DNA of 64,000 nucleotides from Bacillus sp. ZZV12-4809. Its GTDB lineage: Bacteria; Bacillota; Bacilli; Bacillales; Cytobacillaceae. The notes below the pieces were generated by a model that saw nothing but the letters and a program-made list of their open reading frames with translations, did no database searches and was not told the origin of the DNA. Position numbers and translations under genes: made by a program. The stretch covers positions 1 to 64,000 of the forward strand of contig NZ_VCRN01000019.1 of assembly GCF_009849585.1 (NCBI RefSeq), in the 5' to 3' direction. Positions 37,488-46,390 of the stretch are shown piece after piece (within the stretch, counting starts at the first letter, position 1; each line of letters opens with the position of its first letter).

Positions 37488-38402
37488 TTATTTTTTTACA
37501 GCATGAATGTAATGAATGGTCTCAAAGGCTGATAGGTAATCTTCTCGATTGTTAAAATACAGTTCATTAATTTTATCAGGTGATAAATGTTCATAAATGA
37601 GTAAACCTGATTTCTCTAACATCTTTTCGATTTCAAAGTAAGAAAAACATGATTTCATTGGTTCCCCGCCTATTGAAGCCATTTTCACCATATTTTCAAC
37701 TCTATTAGAGGTTCCTTTTTCTTCGAATAGTTTTTCGTCTGCATAATCAAGAACGATCGAACTTCCTGGTGGAACCTTGGTGAATAAATAATCTATTAAG
37801 CTTGAAACTTCCTCTTTAGTTAAATAGTATGAAACACCTAAAAGACTAAAGAACGTCTTTTTGTTATCAAATCCTTTACCTATTAGGTTTTGATAGGACA
37901 ACTTTTTGGTGAAGTCCATAGAAACAAAATGAATATTACTTGGGATTTTTAAATTAGCCTCGTCCAATCTTTGCTTTTTAAATTCCTGTGTAGTGGGATG
38001 ATCAATTTCGAATATTTCTAAGCTGTTTTCCAATTCTGGATGTCGGAAACTAAAAGTATCTAATCCAGCGCCAAGTATGACATATTGTCTTAATCCTAAC
38101 GCTACCTCATTAAGTAATACTTTTTCGCAATACGCAGCACGTGATAAGGTTATTGGAGAAAGTTGGACTTGTGTAATCCATTTTAATATTTCTTCTGTAT
38201 TTCCCTCGAATTTTTGTGCGATATCTTTGTTGAAGAAATGTATGCCTTGAACCATATTCTCTTTGATGTCATTGAATTCTTTTTCAGAAATTAAGTCTTT
38301 AGCTATATAATCATTAAAGATTTTAGGGGTATCAAATTGACTATGATAGGATCTGCCAAAAGCTGATATTAACGAAGTTACACTTGACTCATCTTTCTTC
38401 AT
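37488..38402 (-). CDS. SAM-dependent methyltransferase, leucine carboxyl methyltransferase-like (TIGR00027 class)
   Basis: 304 residues from the ATG of MKKDESSVTSLISAFGRSYH (38402), with AAGGAG 10 bases upstream; the longer frame runs through the terminator and promoter. Motif I is VILGAGLDTFSFR; later IHFVSMDFTKK and the conserved FFSLLGVSYYLTKEEV and IVLDYAD. Family members methylate carboxyl or hydroxyl groups of small molecules. The only passenger of the TnpI transposon, controlled by a strong promoter and an apparent attenuator, so a resistance or detoxification role is plausible (inference). Confidence 0.8.
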   Translation of the reverse strand: MKKDESSVTSLISAFGRSYHSQFDTPKIFNDYIAKDLISEKEFNDIKENMVQGIHFFNKDIAQKFEGNTEEILKWITQVQLSPITLSRAAYCEKVLLNEVALGLRQYVILGAGLDTFSFRHPELENSLEIFEIDHPTTQEFKKQRLDEANLKIPSNIHFVSMDFTKKLSYQNLIGKGFDNKKTFFSLLGVSYYLTKEEVSSLIDYLFTKVPPGSSIVLDYADEKLFEEKGTSNRVENMVKMASIGGEPMKSCFSYFEIEKMLEKSGLLIYEHLSPDKINELYFNNREDYLSAFETIHYIHAVKK

Positions 38403-38426
38403 ACAAACACACTCCTTCATTGTAGA

Positions 38427-38519
38427 ACAAAAAAATAGGATTCCCCTGGCCAGGAGAATCCTATTATATACCTTAAAAATATAAAAGTAAATTATAGCAT
38501 AATTAAATTTTTTTGTCAA
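38427..38519 (-). promoter_or_regulatory. Consensus promoter plus leader terminator (attenuator) of the methyltransferase
   Basis: On the minus strand TTGACA, 17-nt spacer, TATAAT (38491-38519) is a perfect sigma-A promoter. About 20 nt into the transcript a stem (38434-38443 with 38456-38465, inner CCTGG/CCAGG) is followed by a run of seven Ts: an intrinsic terminator 20-25 nt before the ribosome site. This placement implies conditional read-through. Confidence 0.8.
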
Positions 38520-38641
38520 GTAAAATTCATTGATCACAGCTTTTTTCGTACAAATATTGACACCTAGCAAGCGTTAAATGGATAAAAAGGCTTTTCTTTA
38601 AGTGGCTCAAAAAAGAAGGAATTCTTGCCGTACCCCCTATA

Positions 38642-39235
38642 GAAGGTAAAACAGACAATACCCAAACAAAGACAGGAGAATTGCAAAAAGCGTACATCCA
38701 TACGTTGGAAGGAAACCCTGGAATTCCTACCCCAGTTATTCGTCAAGCTTACTTTATATGTATAACACAGGCGACCAAAACTATTGATATAACAACACCC
38801 TACTTTGTACCAGAAACAGATATTATCATGGCATTAAAGACAGCTGTGGCTCGTGGTGTGCACGTAAGATTGCTGGTTCCTCGCCACATTGATCAAAAAA
38901 GCGTGGGCTATGCAAGTCGTACCTATTACGGGGAACTTATAGAAGCTGGGGTCCAAATCTACCAGTACAATAAAGGAATGTTACATGCGAAACTGATGAT
39001 CATTGATGAGGAAATTGCAGAAGTAGGCGCAGCAAACTATGATATGAGAAGTTTTCGCCTGAATTATGAGGTGTGTCAAGTCGTGTACAGTGCTGATGTG
39101 GCAAGGGAACTCACAGAGCAGTTCGAGAGGGATCTTACTGATTCTGTACCATTAAGAATTGAAGACTTGTTGCAACGATCCCTGACCGAGCGCATTGTTG
39201 AACAAGGTGCTCGTCTGCTTTCTCCATTATTATAA
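38642..39235 (+). pseudogene. cls: Cardiolipin synthase, 3' part, split by the Tn3-family transposon
   Basis: Continues 29123-30046 in frame (EGKTDNTQTKTGELQKAYIH). Carries the second phospholipase-D motif HAKLMIIDEEIAEVGAANYD and the conserved end LTERIVEQGARLLSPLL, 88% or more like the copy at 16473. Followed by a terminator-like hairpin at about 39328-39366 (AAACCC/GGGTTT with T run). Confidence 0.92.
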
Positions 39236-39468
39236 GTTGATGTATCCTGTTTTTATTGTTCTATCTTAAATCTAGATTTAACTTTGTTTTTAATATATTT
39301 CTGACTTATTTGAAAAAAAGTCGAAAACCCGTGTATTATAAGAACTTCCAACATGGGTTTTTTCTTATTTACGATGGAAATTCATTACTAAAAAACGGTA
39401 ATACTAAAAAGGCAGCTCAAAGAGTTTGAATTCAAAAATATCTGTTACCTTTTCATTTAAATATAGAG

Positions 39469-40047
39469 GTGATATCAATAGATAATATATTTGAAAATCT
39501 TAAGGAAATACGTTTATTAGAAGATAAGCTCTATCATTTAGAATTAAATGGTTGGCTAAAAAATGAGTTTTTAACTTGGGAATGGTGGATACTAGTCGTT
39601 TTTTTAGTTGTGCCTTGGGTTATATGGGCTAAACTTGTTAAACGAGACATTATTTTAGAAATTTTGTTATTTGGTACCATAATTATCTTGACAACAACCT
39701 TATTAGATGTAGTTGGTGCACAATACAGTTTTTGGGATTACCCCATTGCATTCCTACCTTTTATTCCTAGGGCCTTTCCTTTTGATTTTTCAATGGTACC
39801 TGTAGCTTACATGTTGTTATATCAATATTTTAGAACATGGAAATCTTTTATTTTAGCCCAGATCATTATGGCACTAACATATGCCTATATAGGTGAACCC
39901 TTTTGCGAGTGGGTCAAACTTGTTAATTATTTAGAGTGGAGATACAGATATTCATTCATATATTACATCATTGTTGGAATTGTAACTCGAGCTTTAATAC
40001 TAAAACTAGCCTCTTTATCTAAACCTCAAGATCTTACAACTAAGTAA
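39469..40047 (+). CDS. Membrane protein, CBO0543-family-like
   Basis: 192 residues from a GTG at 39469; the start is uncertain because the nearest ribosome site overlaps it. A short soluble N-terminus is followed by WEWWILVVFLVVPWVIWAKL and about four more membrane segments, the layout of CBO0543 proteins of spore-formers. Nine bases before the DUF421 ribosome site, so probably one operon with it and cls. Not present beside the other cls copy. Function unknown. Confidence 0.6.
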   Translation: MISIDNIFENLKEIRLLEDKLYHLELNGWLKNEFLTWEWWILVVFLVVPWVIWAKLVKRDIILEILLFGTIIILTTTLLDVVGAQYSFWDYPIAFLPFIPRAFPFDFSMVPVAYMLLYQYFRTWKSFILAQIIMALTYAYIGEPFCEWVKLVNYLEWRYRYSFIYYIIVGIVTRALILKLASLSKPQDLTTK

Positions 40048-40070
40048 AATTTAAATTGGAGGAAAAAACT

Positions 40071-40754
40071 TTGGAAGAAGTTAATATTGGTTTACTGACG
40101 ATCAAAGTCATCGTTGGTTTTGCAACTTTATTTTTTATCATTATCATAACAGGCAGAACATCCATCTATCAGTTAACCTCGTTTCACTTAGTTTTTGTGT
40201 TAGTACTTGGAGATTTTTTAGGAAATACCATTTATGAAGATAAGGTAGGGATTTTTCATTTTTTATATGCCATCGGATTGTGGACGTTTCTTATGTTGGG
40301 AATAGAGTTTATGACTCTAAAAAATAAATCGACACGTTCTCTCTTATTAGGCAATCCTAACATCATCATTCGAGATGGTGTTATGGACAGAAAGTTACTT
40401 ACAAAGAACAAATTGGATGTAAATCAAGTATTGAGTATACTCCGTCAAAATAATGTCTTTTCAGTTCGCGAAGTCAAATACGGTATATTGGAAGCTAATG
40501 GGCAAATAAGTTTATTATTAAAATCCAAGTATCAAAAACCAGACAAGCAAGATCTCAATCTTCCAGAAAGTCCAGTAGACCTCCCAACATCGTTAATTAT
40601 AGATGGGGAAATTTTATGGGATAATTTACATAAACTCGGATTTGATCAACAGTGGTTAGATAACCAATTAACTACCAATGGATATGATAATTTAAAGCGT
40701 ATACTTTACGCAGATTGGCGAGAGAGTGAAGGCATACATGTAAGTCCTAAATAA
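40071..40754 (+). CDS. DUF421 (YetF-like) membrane protein
   Basis: 227 residues; TTG start at 40071 after TTGGAGG. Three membrane segments in 8-85, then two small soluble subdomains (VREVKYGILEANGQISLLLK; LIIDGEILWDNLHKLGFDQQ). Intact version of the truncated gene at 15817. Known: YetF-like proteins occur in the spore inner membrane or regulate membrane stress. It lacks the DUF1657 tail of 2Duf. Confidence 0.82.
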   Translation: MEEVNIGLLTIKVIVGFATLFFIIIITGRTSIYQLTSFHLVFVLVLGDFLGNTIYEDKVGIFHFLYAIGLWTFLMLGIEFMTLKNKSTRSLLLGNPNIIIRDGVMDRKLLTKNKLDVNQVLSILRQNNVFSVREVKYGILEANGQISLLLKSKYQKPDKQDLNLPESPVDLPTSLIIDGEILWDNLHKLGFDQQWLDNQLTTNGYDNLKRILYADWRESEGIHVSPK

Positions 40755-40757
40755 AAT

Positions 40758-40854
40758 TTGTTAGGATAAGAGCACATCAATTTTCTTGGTGAATATAAAC
40801 TTTAGTCTTCAACAATCAGGCGCTTTAATGAAGTAACTAAAGCCTAATTTTTCA
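40758..40854 (+). pseudogene. Tn3-family tnpA C-terminal remnant
   Basis: LLG-stop-EHINFLGEYKL, then a stop; matches the TnpA end LGWEHINLLGEY of 8074-11030 at the same distance from a Tn1546-type IR. Shows that a Tn3-type transposon end abuts the DUF421 gene here, as at 15.8 kb. Confidence 0.7.
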
Positions 40855-40895
40855 CTTATAACACCGAGAAATTAGACTTTTTATATTTTGGTTTC

Positions 40896-40916
40896 CTTAA
40901 CGTTGTAAATATGCGG
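40896..40916. repeat. Inner part of a 38-bp Tn1546-type IR plus imported hexamer
   Basis: CTTAACGTTGTAAAT (40896-40910) is the inner 15 bp of the IR whose outer 23 bp are at 45363-45385. ATGCGG (40911-40916) is extra: it is the reverse complement of the target core CCGCAT and appears to have been brought in by the Tn554-like element. Confidence 0.88.
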
Positions 40917-41067
40917 TTATCTTAACTTAGATGTGAGAACTATTAGAATATCAATGGTTCTCACATCATTTACATATATTCGATGTAAAGGTTTAAATAA
41001 GTTTGATTATTTATGATGTCTTATAAAAATAAATTAACGCCACCGGTAGCTTGAAAAACTACTTTTT

Positions 41068-41529
41068 CTATTTATTTGTATTTAATTTTTCCCACTCACT
41101 TAAATACATCCGTTTTGTTATTTTATTAGGATTTTCGAGTTTACAAATCAATTCCAAACTATTACCATCAGGGTCATTAAAATGAATTTTAGCGTGAGCA
41201 TAGTTATCATGTGCCATTACAAAAGGTTCTACTGGCTCAAAGCCAAAAGCCTCCCTTGGTTCACATCCTTTACTTTTGAGCCAACTAACCGAATTTTTTA
41301 ATCCTTCTAACGATACTTGAAATGCTATGTGTCTTATTGAAGGATGATATTCAAGTTCTACCTTATCGGTTTCCCATAAGCCCAACCAGCTTTTATTTTT
41401 TTCAATCCATAAAAATGCCAAACTATCCTCTACGCTGTGGTCAAACTCTAAACCAAGTTCTTTATAAAATTCGATAGACCTTTTCAAATTACTTACTGGT
41501 AAATGTGCTTCGTATAATCCTTTAATCAT
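41068..41529 (-). CDS. VOC-superfamily protein, second copy
   Basis: Identical in sequence to the protein at 152-613; see there for motifs. Two intact copies mean doubled dosage of the passenger. Confidence 0.8.
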   Translation of the reverse strand: MIKGLYEAHLPVSNLKRSIEFYKELGLEFDHSVEDSLAFLWIEKNKSWLGLWETDKVELEYHPSIRHIAFQVSLEGLKNSVSWLKSKGCEPREAFGFEPVEPFVMAHDNYAHAKIHFNDPDGNSLELICKLENPNKITKRMYLSEWEKLNTNK

Positions 41530-41699
41530 TAATAAAACCCCCTTGTATTAATAATACAACCATATAAATTTATTACTTCAGAGAATAGTTATAAATTCTC
41601 TACAACTTTATATGTAGAATAAAGAATGATTATATTTTACTCTACAAACATCCATTAGCACACTAAGGAAAACCGATACAATAGTAAAGTTCTTTATTC

Positions 41700-42086
41700 T
41701 TAAAATTTGTCATAGACCATACCACGTAATTTCAATAATTCATCCTTCAGACGTTTGTTTTCTTCTTCAAGTTTTTTTATTCGATTATTTTTAGCTACGA
41801 TAAGCGAATCTTTATTGGCATCCGTCATATTACGTTTTATGGTTTGCGGTGTATTTAACCCTTCTTGCTGCTTTCGTAACCTTTCTATTCGGTTCCGTAT
41901 TTCTTGATTGTTATAGAGAAAAGCCTTAGATACACCTGATTCCATGGCAACTTGATTAAAGTTAATTTTAGCCTTCGTTTTGATAAGACTTTGAATAGCC
42001 TTGTCTACCTTTTGAGCCGCCTCTTGGCTTTTCATCTGGGCATGTTTTTTTACACCTTCGGTATTTCTAATATGCTTACTTCTCAT
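41700..42086 (-). CDS. tnpC: TnpC, second copy
   Basis: Identical to 784-1170, with the same start choice (ATG after GAGAGGA, overlapping tnpB by 11 nt). Confidence 0.8.
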   Translation of the reverse strand: MRSKHIRNTEGVKKHAQMKSQEAAQKVDKAIQSLIKTKAKINFNQVAMESGVSKAFLYNNQEIRNRIERLRKQQEGLNTPQTIKRNMTDANKDSLIVAKNNRIKKLEEENKRLKDELLKLRGMVYDKF

Positions 42087-44040
42087 GAGTGCGTTCCTCT
42101 CCAATATATTCGCGACCTTTTTTCCCGGCAAAATGATGAGTTGTACCATTTTTCAAAGTTTCTAGAATAGGCTCTAGTTGATCTAGAGTGGTTTGATTCT
42201 TATCTATCCATACTTGTCGCCCTAAAGCCCTGCCTCGCTCAATTACATTTTTAACTTCCGTAATTTCCATTTCAAATTGGGGAATGAATTCGGGTGTAGT
42301 ACAGAAATTACGACAAGACAGACATGGGTTCGCTTGAGTGGGACATGGCTGCTTAATAGGTTTCATACAATAGCCAAGCTCCATCTTCACAGCGTCTAAA
42401 TTATGGCGTATATATTCCCATTCAATGATATCTTCATTCTCAATATCCGAAAGTTCAATTTTAACTGGACGTTTACTTTCAATGTCAACCCGAAAAATAC
42501 CTTGTTTTGTAGCTTCTTCCCAAGAATTACGCATGGTAGTATCGAGAATTTTTGCATAATGCAAGGTCATTTCTGGGGAAGCGTGTGCCATCCATTTTTG
42601 AACATGCAATATGTTCATTCCGTTATTAAGAAGCTCTACACCCTTGGTATGCCGAAAGGCATGATTTTTGATAAAAAAGGGCTTTCCTGAATCGTCAACT
42701 ATTTTTTGTTCTCCAGTAAAGCGCTTCAAACTTCTGCGAATGTCATAATAATTATAGGGTCGTCCTCTTCGGATACCTTCTAGCTGCACAAATAAATAGT
42801 TTTTAGGATTATTAATCGTATTGCTTTGATCTTTAGTCACTTTTACTACAGCTTCTACTACCTCTGCTAATTCTTTTGTAATTGGCACACGATGATTCAT
42901 TACTTGTGTTTTTCTAATATCTCCGCATAAGTACCATCCTTGCGGTGTTTGTTCTAAACAATTATCATAACGTAGATTAAGAATGTCCGATATTCTCCAA
43001 CCAGTTGCCCGAAGTAATACAATAATCGGTACGTATTTTGATGGTTTTAAGAACTCTAGCTTTTCCTCAATTTGCTGAAGAACCCCTTCAGGAATGTATT
43101 TGATATCATTTTCAGACTTTTTTACCGGTCTAGGGATATCTTCTTTAAATAACAATAGATTTACAGGCAACGCAGGTGCCTCATCGAATTGCAGTTTTTC
43201 AATTGTTTCCAAGAATACATTTAGGACGATTAAGTAACTTCTTTTTGACTGTATTTTGTCATGAAACTTCTTATTATGAAATATTAGGTAATCTTCGATA
43301 TCTTTCCGTGTTAAGGCATTTAAATCCTTCCAAGAAGGATTTTTATCATGTATAAATGTCAAAAATAACTTTAATATTCTAACGTCAAGAGTACATTGGC
43401 CAAGGGATAAATGACTGATCCTAAATTTTAAATATTTTTTTGCTAAAGGACGAAAGGGAATAGGGATATCCTCGAAATTCAGGATATGTCTTGATTCGTG
43501 ATCGGGAAATCTTGCACTAGGAATATTTCTAACATCCCAGATATCTTTATCAAATTCATCTCTTGTATCATAGAAGTCTTTATAAAACAAAAATAAACGA
43601 TTAAGTAGATTTTCGTAATTAGAAAGCTTCCTTCTCCCATAAATTCGTATGCTCAAACCTAATTCACTTAAATGTGATCTTAATTGCATCAATGCTTTAC
43701 TTATTTCTAAATCTGCAAAACTATTAATATTGGGATAATATTTCTTAAGAAAGATAGACAGCTGTTTAAAGGACCGGGCATAATTGTGTACTGCAGAATA
43801 CAATTGAAGATCATCTTTTTTAATACGAGTAAGAATAAAAAACTTAACCTCATTTTTAAGCTTAGATGGAAATACTGAAAAATTCATTTTACGATGAGTT
43901 TTTCCCCATTCCGATTTTCTAAAATCATTAAAAGCCGCATCATCGGCATCCCAAATGTCATTTTCGAAATACCCAGAGATTTTTTTGGCTATTTCACTAA
44001 CTTTATTTTCTGGGAGTAGGTATCCAATAGATAAATTCAT
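42076..44040 (-). CDS. tnpB: TnpB tyrosine recombinase, second copy
   Basis: Identical 654-residue protein to 1160-3124, catalytic Arg, HxxR and Tyr regions intact. Confidence 0.88.
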   Translation of the reverse strand: MNLSIGYLLPENKVSEIAKKISGYFENDIWDADDAAFNDFRKSEWGKTHRKMNFSVFPSKLKNEVKFFILTRIKKDDLQLYSAVHNYARSFKQLSIFLKKYYPNINSFADLEISKALMQLRSHLSELGLSIRIYGRRKLSNYENLLNRLFLFYKDFYDTRDEFDKDIWDVRNIPSARFPDHESRHILNFEDIPIPFRPLAKKYLKFRISHLSLGQCTLDVRILKLFLTFIHDKNPSWKDLNALTRKDIEDYLIFHNKKFHDKIQSKRSYLIVLNVFLETIEKLQFDEAPALPVNLLLFKEDIPRPVKKSENDIKYIPEGVLQQIEEKLEFLKPSKYVPIIVLLRATGWRISDILNLRYDNCLEQTPQGWYLCGDIRKTQVMNHRVPITKELAEVVEAVVKVTKDQSNTINNPKNYLFVQLEGIRRGRPYNYYDIRRSLKRFTGEQKIVDDSGKPFFIKNHAFRHTKGVELLNNGMNILHVQKWMAHASPEMTLHYAKILDTTMRNSWEEATKQGIFRVDIESKRPVKIELSDIENEDIIEWEYIRHNLDAVKMELGYCMKPIKQPCPTQANPCLSCRNFCTTPEFIPQFEMEITEVKNVIERGRALGRQVWIDKNQTTLDQLEPILETLKNGTTHHFAGKKGREYIGEERTHEK

Positions 44041-45164
44041 TCGTTATTCTCCTTATTTTCTTTGTTGATTTTCATTCTTTCTTGAGCTTTTTCCCAGTCT
44101 TTTCGAATATCTTCATCCGAAGGATGGATATACATCTGCATTGTTGTTTGGATATGAGCGTGGCCAGCCCGATTCATTAAATGTTCATCTCTCCAGCCAG
44201 CCTTTCTTAGTTCCGTTAATGATGTGTGGCGTAACATATGTGGAGTGAAATAAATGCCTGTTTTATCACGCAGACGCTGAACCAGCGCTACTACATCGGT
44301 ATATTCTAACGGTTGTCCTTTTTTTTCCCCTGACAGCTTAATAAAAACGTGATTTGTATCCACTTCATCAGTATGAAATTGAGCAATATAATCAAAGTAC
44401 ATATTAATTAGATCCTCAGATACATCGATACTTCGGGGGCTACATACCGTCTTAATTTCAGCTAGATTAAACAATTGACCCCGATCACGTATATGGATTT
44501 TTCTCGCATCAACCTCGAAATCCTCAAGCCATAAAGTAAGTGCTTCACCAATACGCATAGAGCTTTCCCAAAGTAGCTGTATTAAAAATTGATCCCTTAT
44601 ATTTACACAAGCATTCATAATTAATGCTATTTGATCTTTCGAAAGTGTTTTCGGCTGTTGTTTAGGCACTTTTAGTTTCAGAATATGAGATGCAAAGGAT
44701 TTATTTTTGTTTATATGGTGCAGAAAACTTTTAAACCCCTTGCGGGACCCAGATACTTGTTTCTTTAAACGTTCTGTCAGCTGAATACTATAGTCCTCAT
44801 GTCTCATTAGGTAGTCATAAAATCCGAGAACAGTATTGATGATAATATTTACTGTCTTTGCTTTTCTAATTGGTTGTTTTGGGAAGATAGGGGACACCTT
44901 TACATCCTGGTGCGGGTTTTGTAACCACCGCATAAAATCCGCCATTTCATCTATTCCGATATCACGAAATTCTTTGTTTATTTGTTCTAGGAATTCATAG
45001 AATAGTTTTAAATGATATGAGAACGACCGTAAGGTGTTACGTGAAGCCCCACTATTGTCCTTAAACTTTAAATAATGTAAAACTGGTCGGACTGGCTCAT
45101 TATTATGATCTATTAACATGTACCGAATCTTTCCTTCTTTTGTAGAAAGGGTAATTACTCTCAT
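44037..45164 (-). CDS. tnpA: TnpA tyrosine recombinase, second copy
   Basis: Identical 375-residue protein to 3121-4248. Intact in both copies, so either can supply recombinase for both. Confidence 0.88.
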   Translation of the reverse strand: MRVITLSTKEGKIRYMLIDHNNEPVRPVLHYLKFKDNSGASRNTLRSFSYHLKLFYEFLEQINKEFRDIGIDEMADFMRWLQNPHQDVKVSPIFPKQPIRKAKTVNIIINTVLGFYDYLMRHEDYSIQLTERLKKQVSGSRKGFKSFLHHINKNKSFASHILKLKVPKQQPKTLSKDQIALIMNACVNIRDQFLIQLLWESSMRIGEALTLWLEDFEVDARKIHIRDRGQLFNLAEIKTVCSPRSIDVSEDLINMYFDYIAQFHTDEVDTNHVFIKLSGEKKGQPLEYTDVVALVQRLRDKTGIYFTPHMLRHTSLTELRKAGWRDEHLMNRAGHAHIQTTMQMYIHPSDEDIRKDWEKAQERMKINKENKENNE

Positions 45165-45362
45165 AAAATCCTCCTGTTGAAATTGTTCTTTTATTCATTC
45201 TAGAAAGCTCTCAATCTCTTAATTTCAGATAATCTTCCTCCTTTCTTTATTTACTATAAATACTATAAAAATTAGTGTGGTTAAATAGTCTTTAAAGAAA
45301 CAAAAAACGGATAACTTTACATTGAATACTGTAAAGTCATCCGTTTTGGATGGTTAAGATAA

Positions 45363-45385
45363 CCGCATTTTCCTGACGCTACCCC
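45363..45385. repeat. Outer part of the Tn1546-type IR interrupted by Tn554-like copy 2
   Basis: CCGCATTTTCCTGACGCTAC then CCC. Joined to 40896-40910 it restores a perfect 38-bp right-end IR. This is the right boundary of the spore-trait island. Confidence 0.9.
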
Positions 45386-45394
45386 TGTAATAAA

Positions 45395-45488
45395 AAAGCA
45401 AGGTTCCAACAAAAGAACCTTGCCTTTTTTCCTGTATTTAAATGATAAAGTCCATATCCTCTTGATAAAAAACTCTACGTTTTGGTCT
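45395..45488 (-). pseudogene. 3' end of an interrupted gene with its terminator
   Basis: On the minus strand the IS3-family end is followed by codons RPKRRVFYQEDMDFII and a stop (45438), then a terminator stem (AAGCAAGGTTC/GAACCTTGCCTT, about 45395-45430). Probably the tail of a gene cut by the IS; whether it belongs to the frame at 46778 is unclear. Confidence 0.4.
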
Positions 45489-45517
45489 TGTCCCTGTCAA
45501 GTAGACAACATAAAAAG

Positions 45518-46390
45518 CTAAGCAGTGAGCGCGTGTCGATATTCTATCGGCGCGCGTTTCTTTAGTTTCTTTTGTCTGCGTTTGTAATTGTAATGGTAAA
45601 TGTAATCCTCAAGAGCTTCTTCTAGTTCTTCTTTTGACCTACACTTATTTATATACAGCTTCTCAGTTTTGAGGTGTGAGAAGAACGATTCTACACAGGC
45701 ATTGTCCAGGCAGTTTCCTTTGCGAGAGTGGCTGCCCTTGATGCTGTAATCCTCTAATCGACTGCTGTATAGCTTTGACGTATACTGAAAGCCTTGATCT
45801 GAATGGAGAACGGCTTCAGCTACGTCTTTTTTCTTTGTCCACTTTGATACTGTATTTAACACAAGTTCCAGATCATTTCTCTTAGATAGCTCCCAACTTA
45901 CTATTTCGTTATTAAAGAGGTCCTGGATAACCGATAAATAATAAAATTCATTTCCAACAGACACATATGTTATATCCGTTACCATCTTTTGATTAGGTCC
46001 TGCAGCCCTGAAATTTCTTTTAAGGCGATTAGGAAAGAGGATAGAAGGATTACGACCGTGCCATTTTCTCTTCTTTCGGATGACAGATTGTATGTCCATT
46101 TCCGTCATTAGTCTATAGACCCTTTTGTGGTTGATTAAATACCCGTTTTCATTTAATTCATCTGTCATACGAGGCCGGCCAAATTCAGGATTCATGAAAT
46201 GAATCCCCAAGATGTGCTCTCGAATGTCTTGTTCATCCTTAGCCTTCTCTTCCCGTTTAACAGTCGTTTTTCTCCATTTGTAATAGCTAGCCGGTTTGAT
46301 ATAGGCAATCTCCAGCAGCCAGGAGACCGGATAGGTACCTCTTAACTCATCAACTAGTTCATATTTTATTCTTCTGGGGATGTTTCCTCC
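45518..46390 (-). CDS. IS3-family transposase OrfB (catalytic)
   Basis: Open without its own good start from about 46390, in another frame relative to orfA, as expected for an OrfAB fusion made by programmed frameshift; an AGGAGG that could stimulate slippage lies just upstream. The N-terminal part ELVDELRGTYPVSWLLEIA and HTH_21 region, then the integrase core DDE: TDITYVSVG, HSDQGFQYTS, ESFFSHLKTE. Complete. Confidence 0.85.
   Translation of the reverse strand, partial: GGNIPRRIKYELVDELRGTYPVSWLLEIAYIKPASYYKWRKTTVKREEKAKDEQDIREHILGIHFMNPEFGRPRMTDELNENGYLINHKRVYRLMTEMDIQSVIRKKRKWHGRNPSILFPNRLKRNFRAAGPNQKMVTDITYVSVGNEFYYLSVIQDLFNNEIVSWELSKRNDLELVLNTVSKWTKKKDVAEAVLHSDQGFQYTSKLYSSRLEDYSIKGSHSRKGNCLDNACVESFFSHLKTEKLYINKCRSKEELEEALEDYIYHYNYKRRQKKLKKRAPIEYRHALTA

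Larger units (their letters stand above)
30047..38636. mobile_element. Tn3-family transposon of the TnpI (tyrosine resolvase) type
   Basis: Bounded by perfect 36-bp inverted repeats (30047-30082, 38601-38636; GGGGTACGGCAAGAATTCCT at the outer end) and a CTATA target duplication (30042-30046 and 38637-38641). Contains tnpA (split by an ISL3-type element), tnpI, and a methyltransferase. Without the inner element it would be about 5.3 kb. Known relatives with tnpI are Tn4430 and Tn5401 of Bacillus; the IR here differs from the Tn1546 type in this window. Confidence 0.93.
40917..45362. mobile_element. Tn554-family transposon, copy 2
   Basis: Same length (4446 bp), orientation and gene content as 1-4446; all four proteins are identical and no difference was noticed in the DNA compared. 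It also repeats the VOC leader (41543-41620) and the inward hairpin (45304-45347). Both flanks are visible and give the exact insertion site within a Tn3-type IR. Confidence 0.93.
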
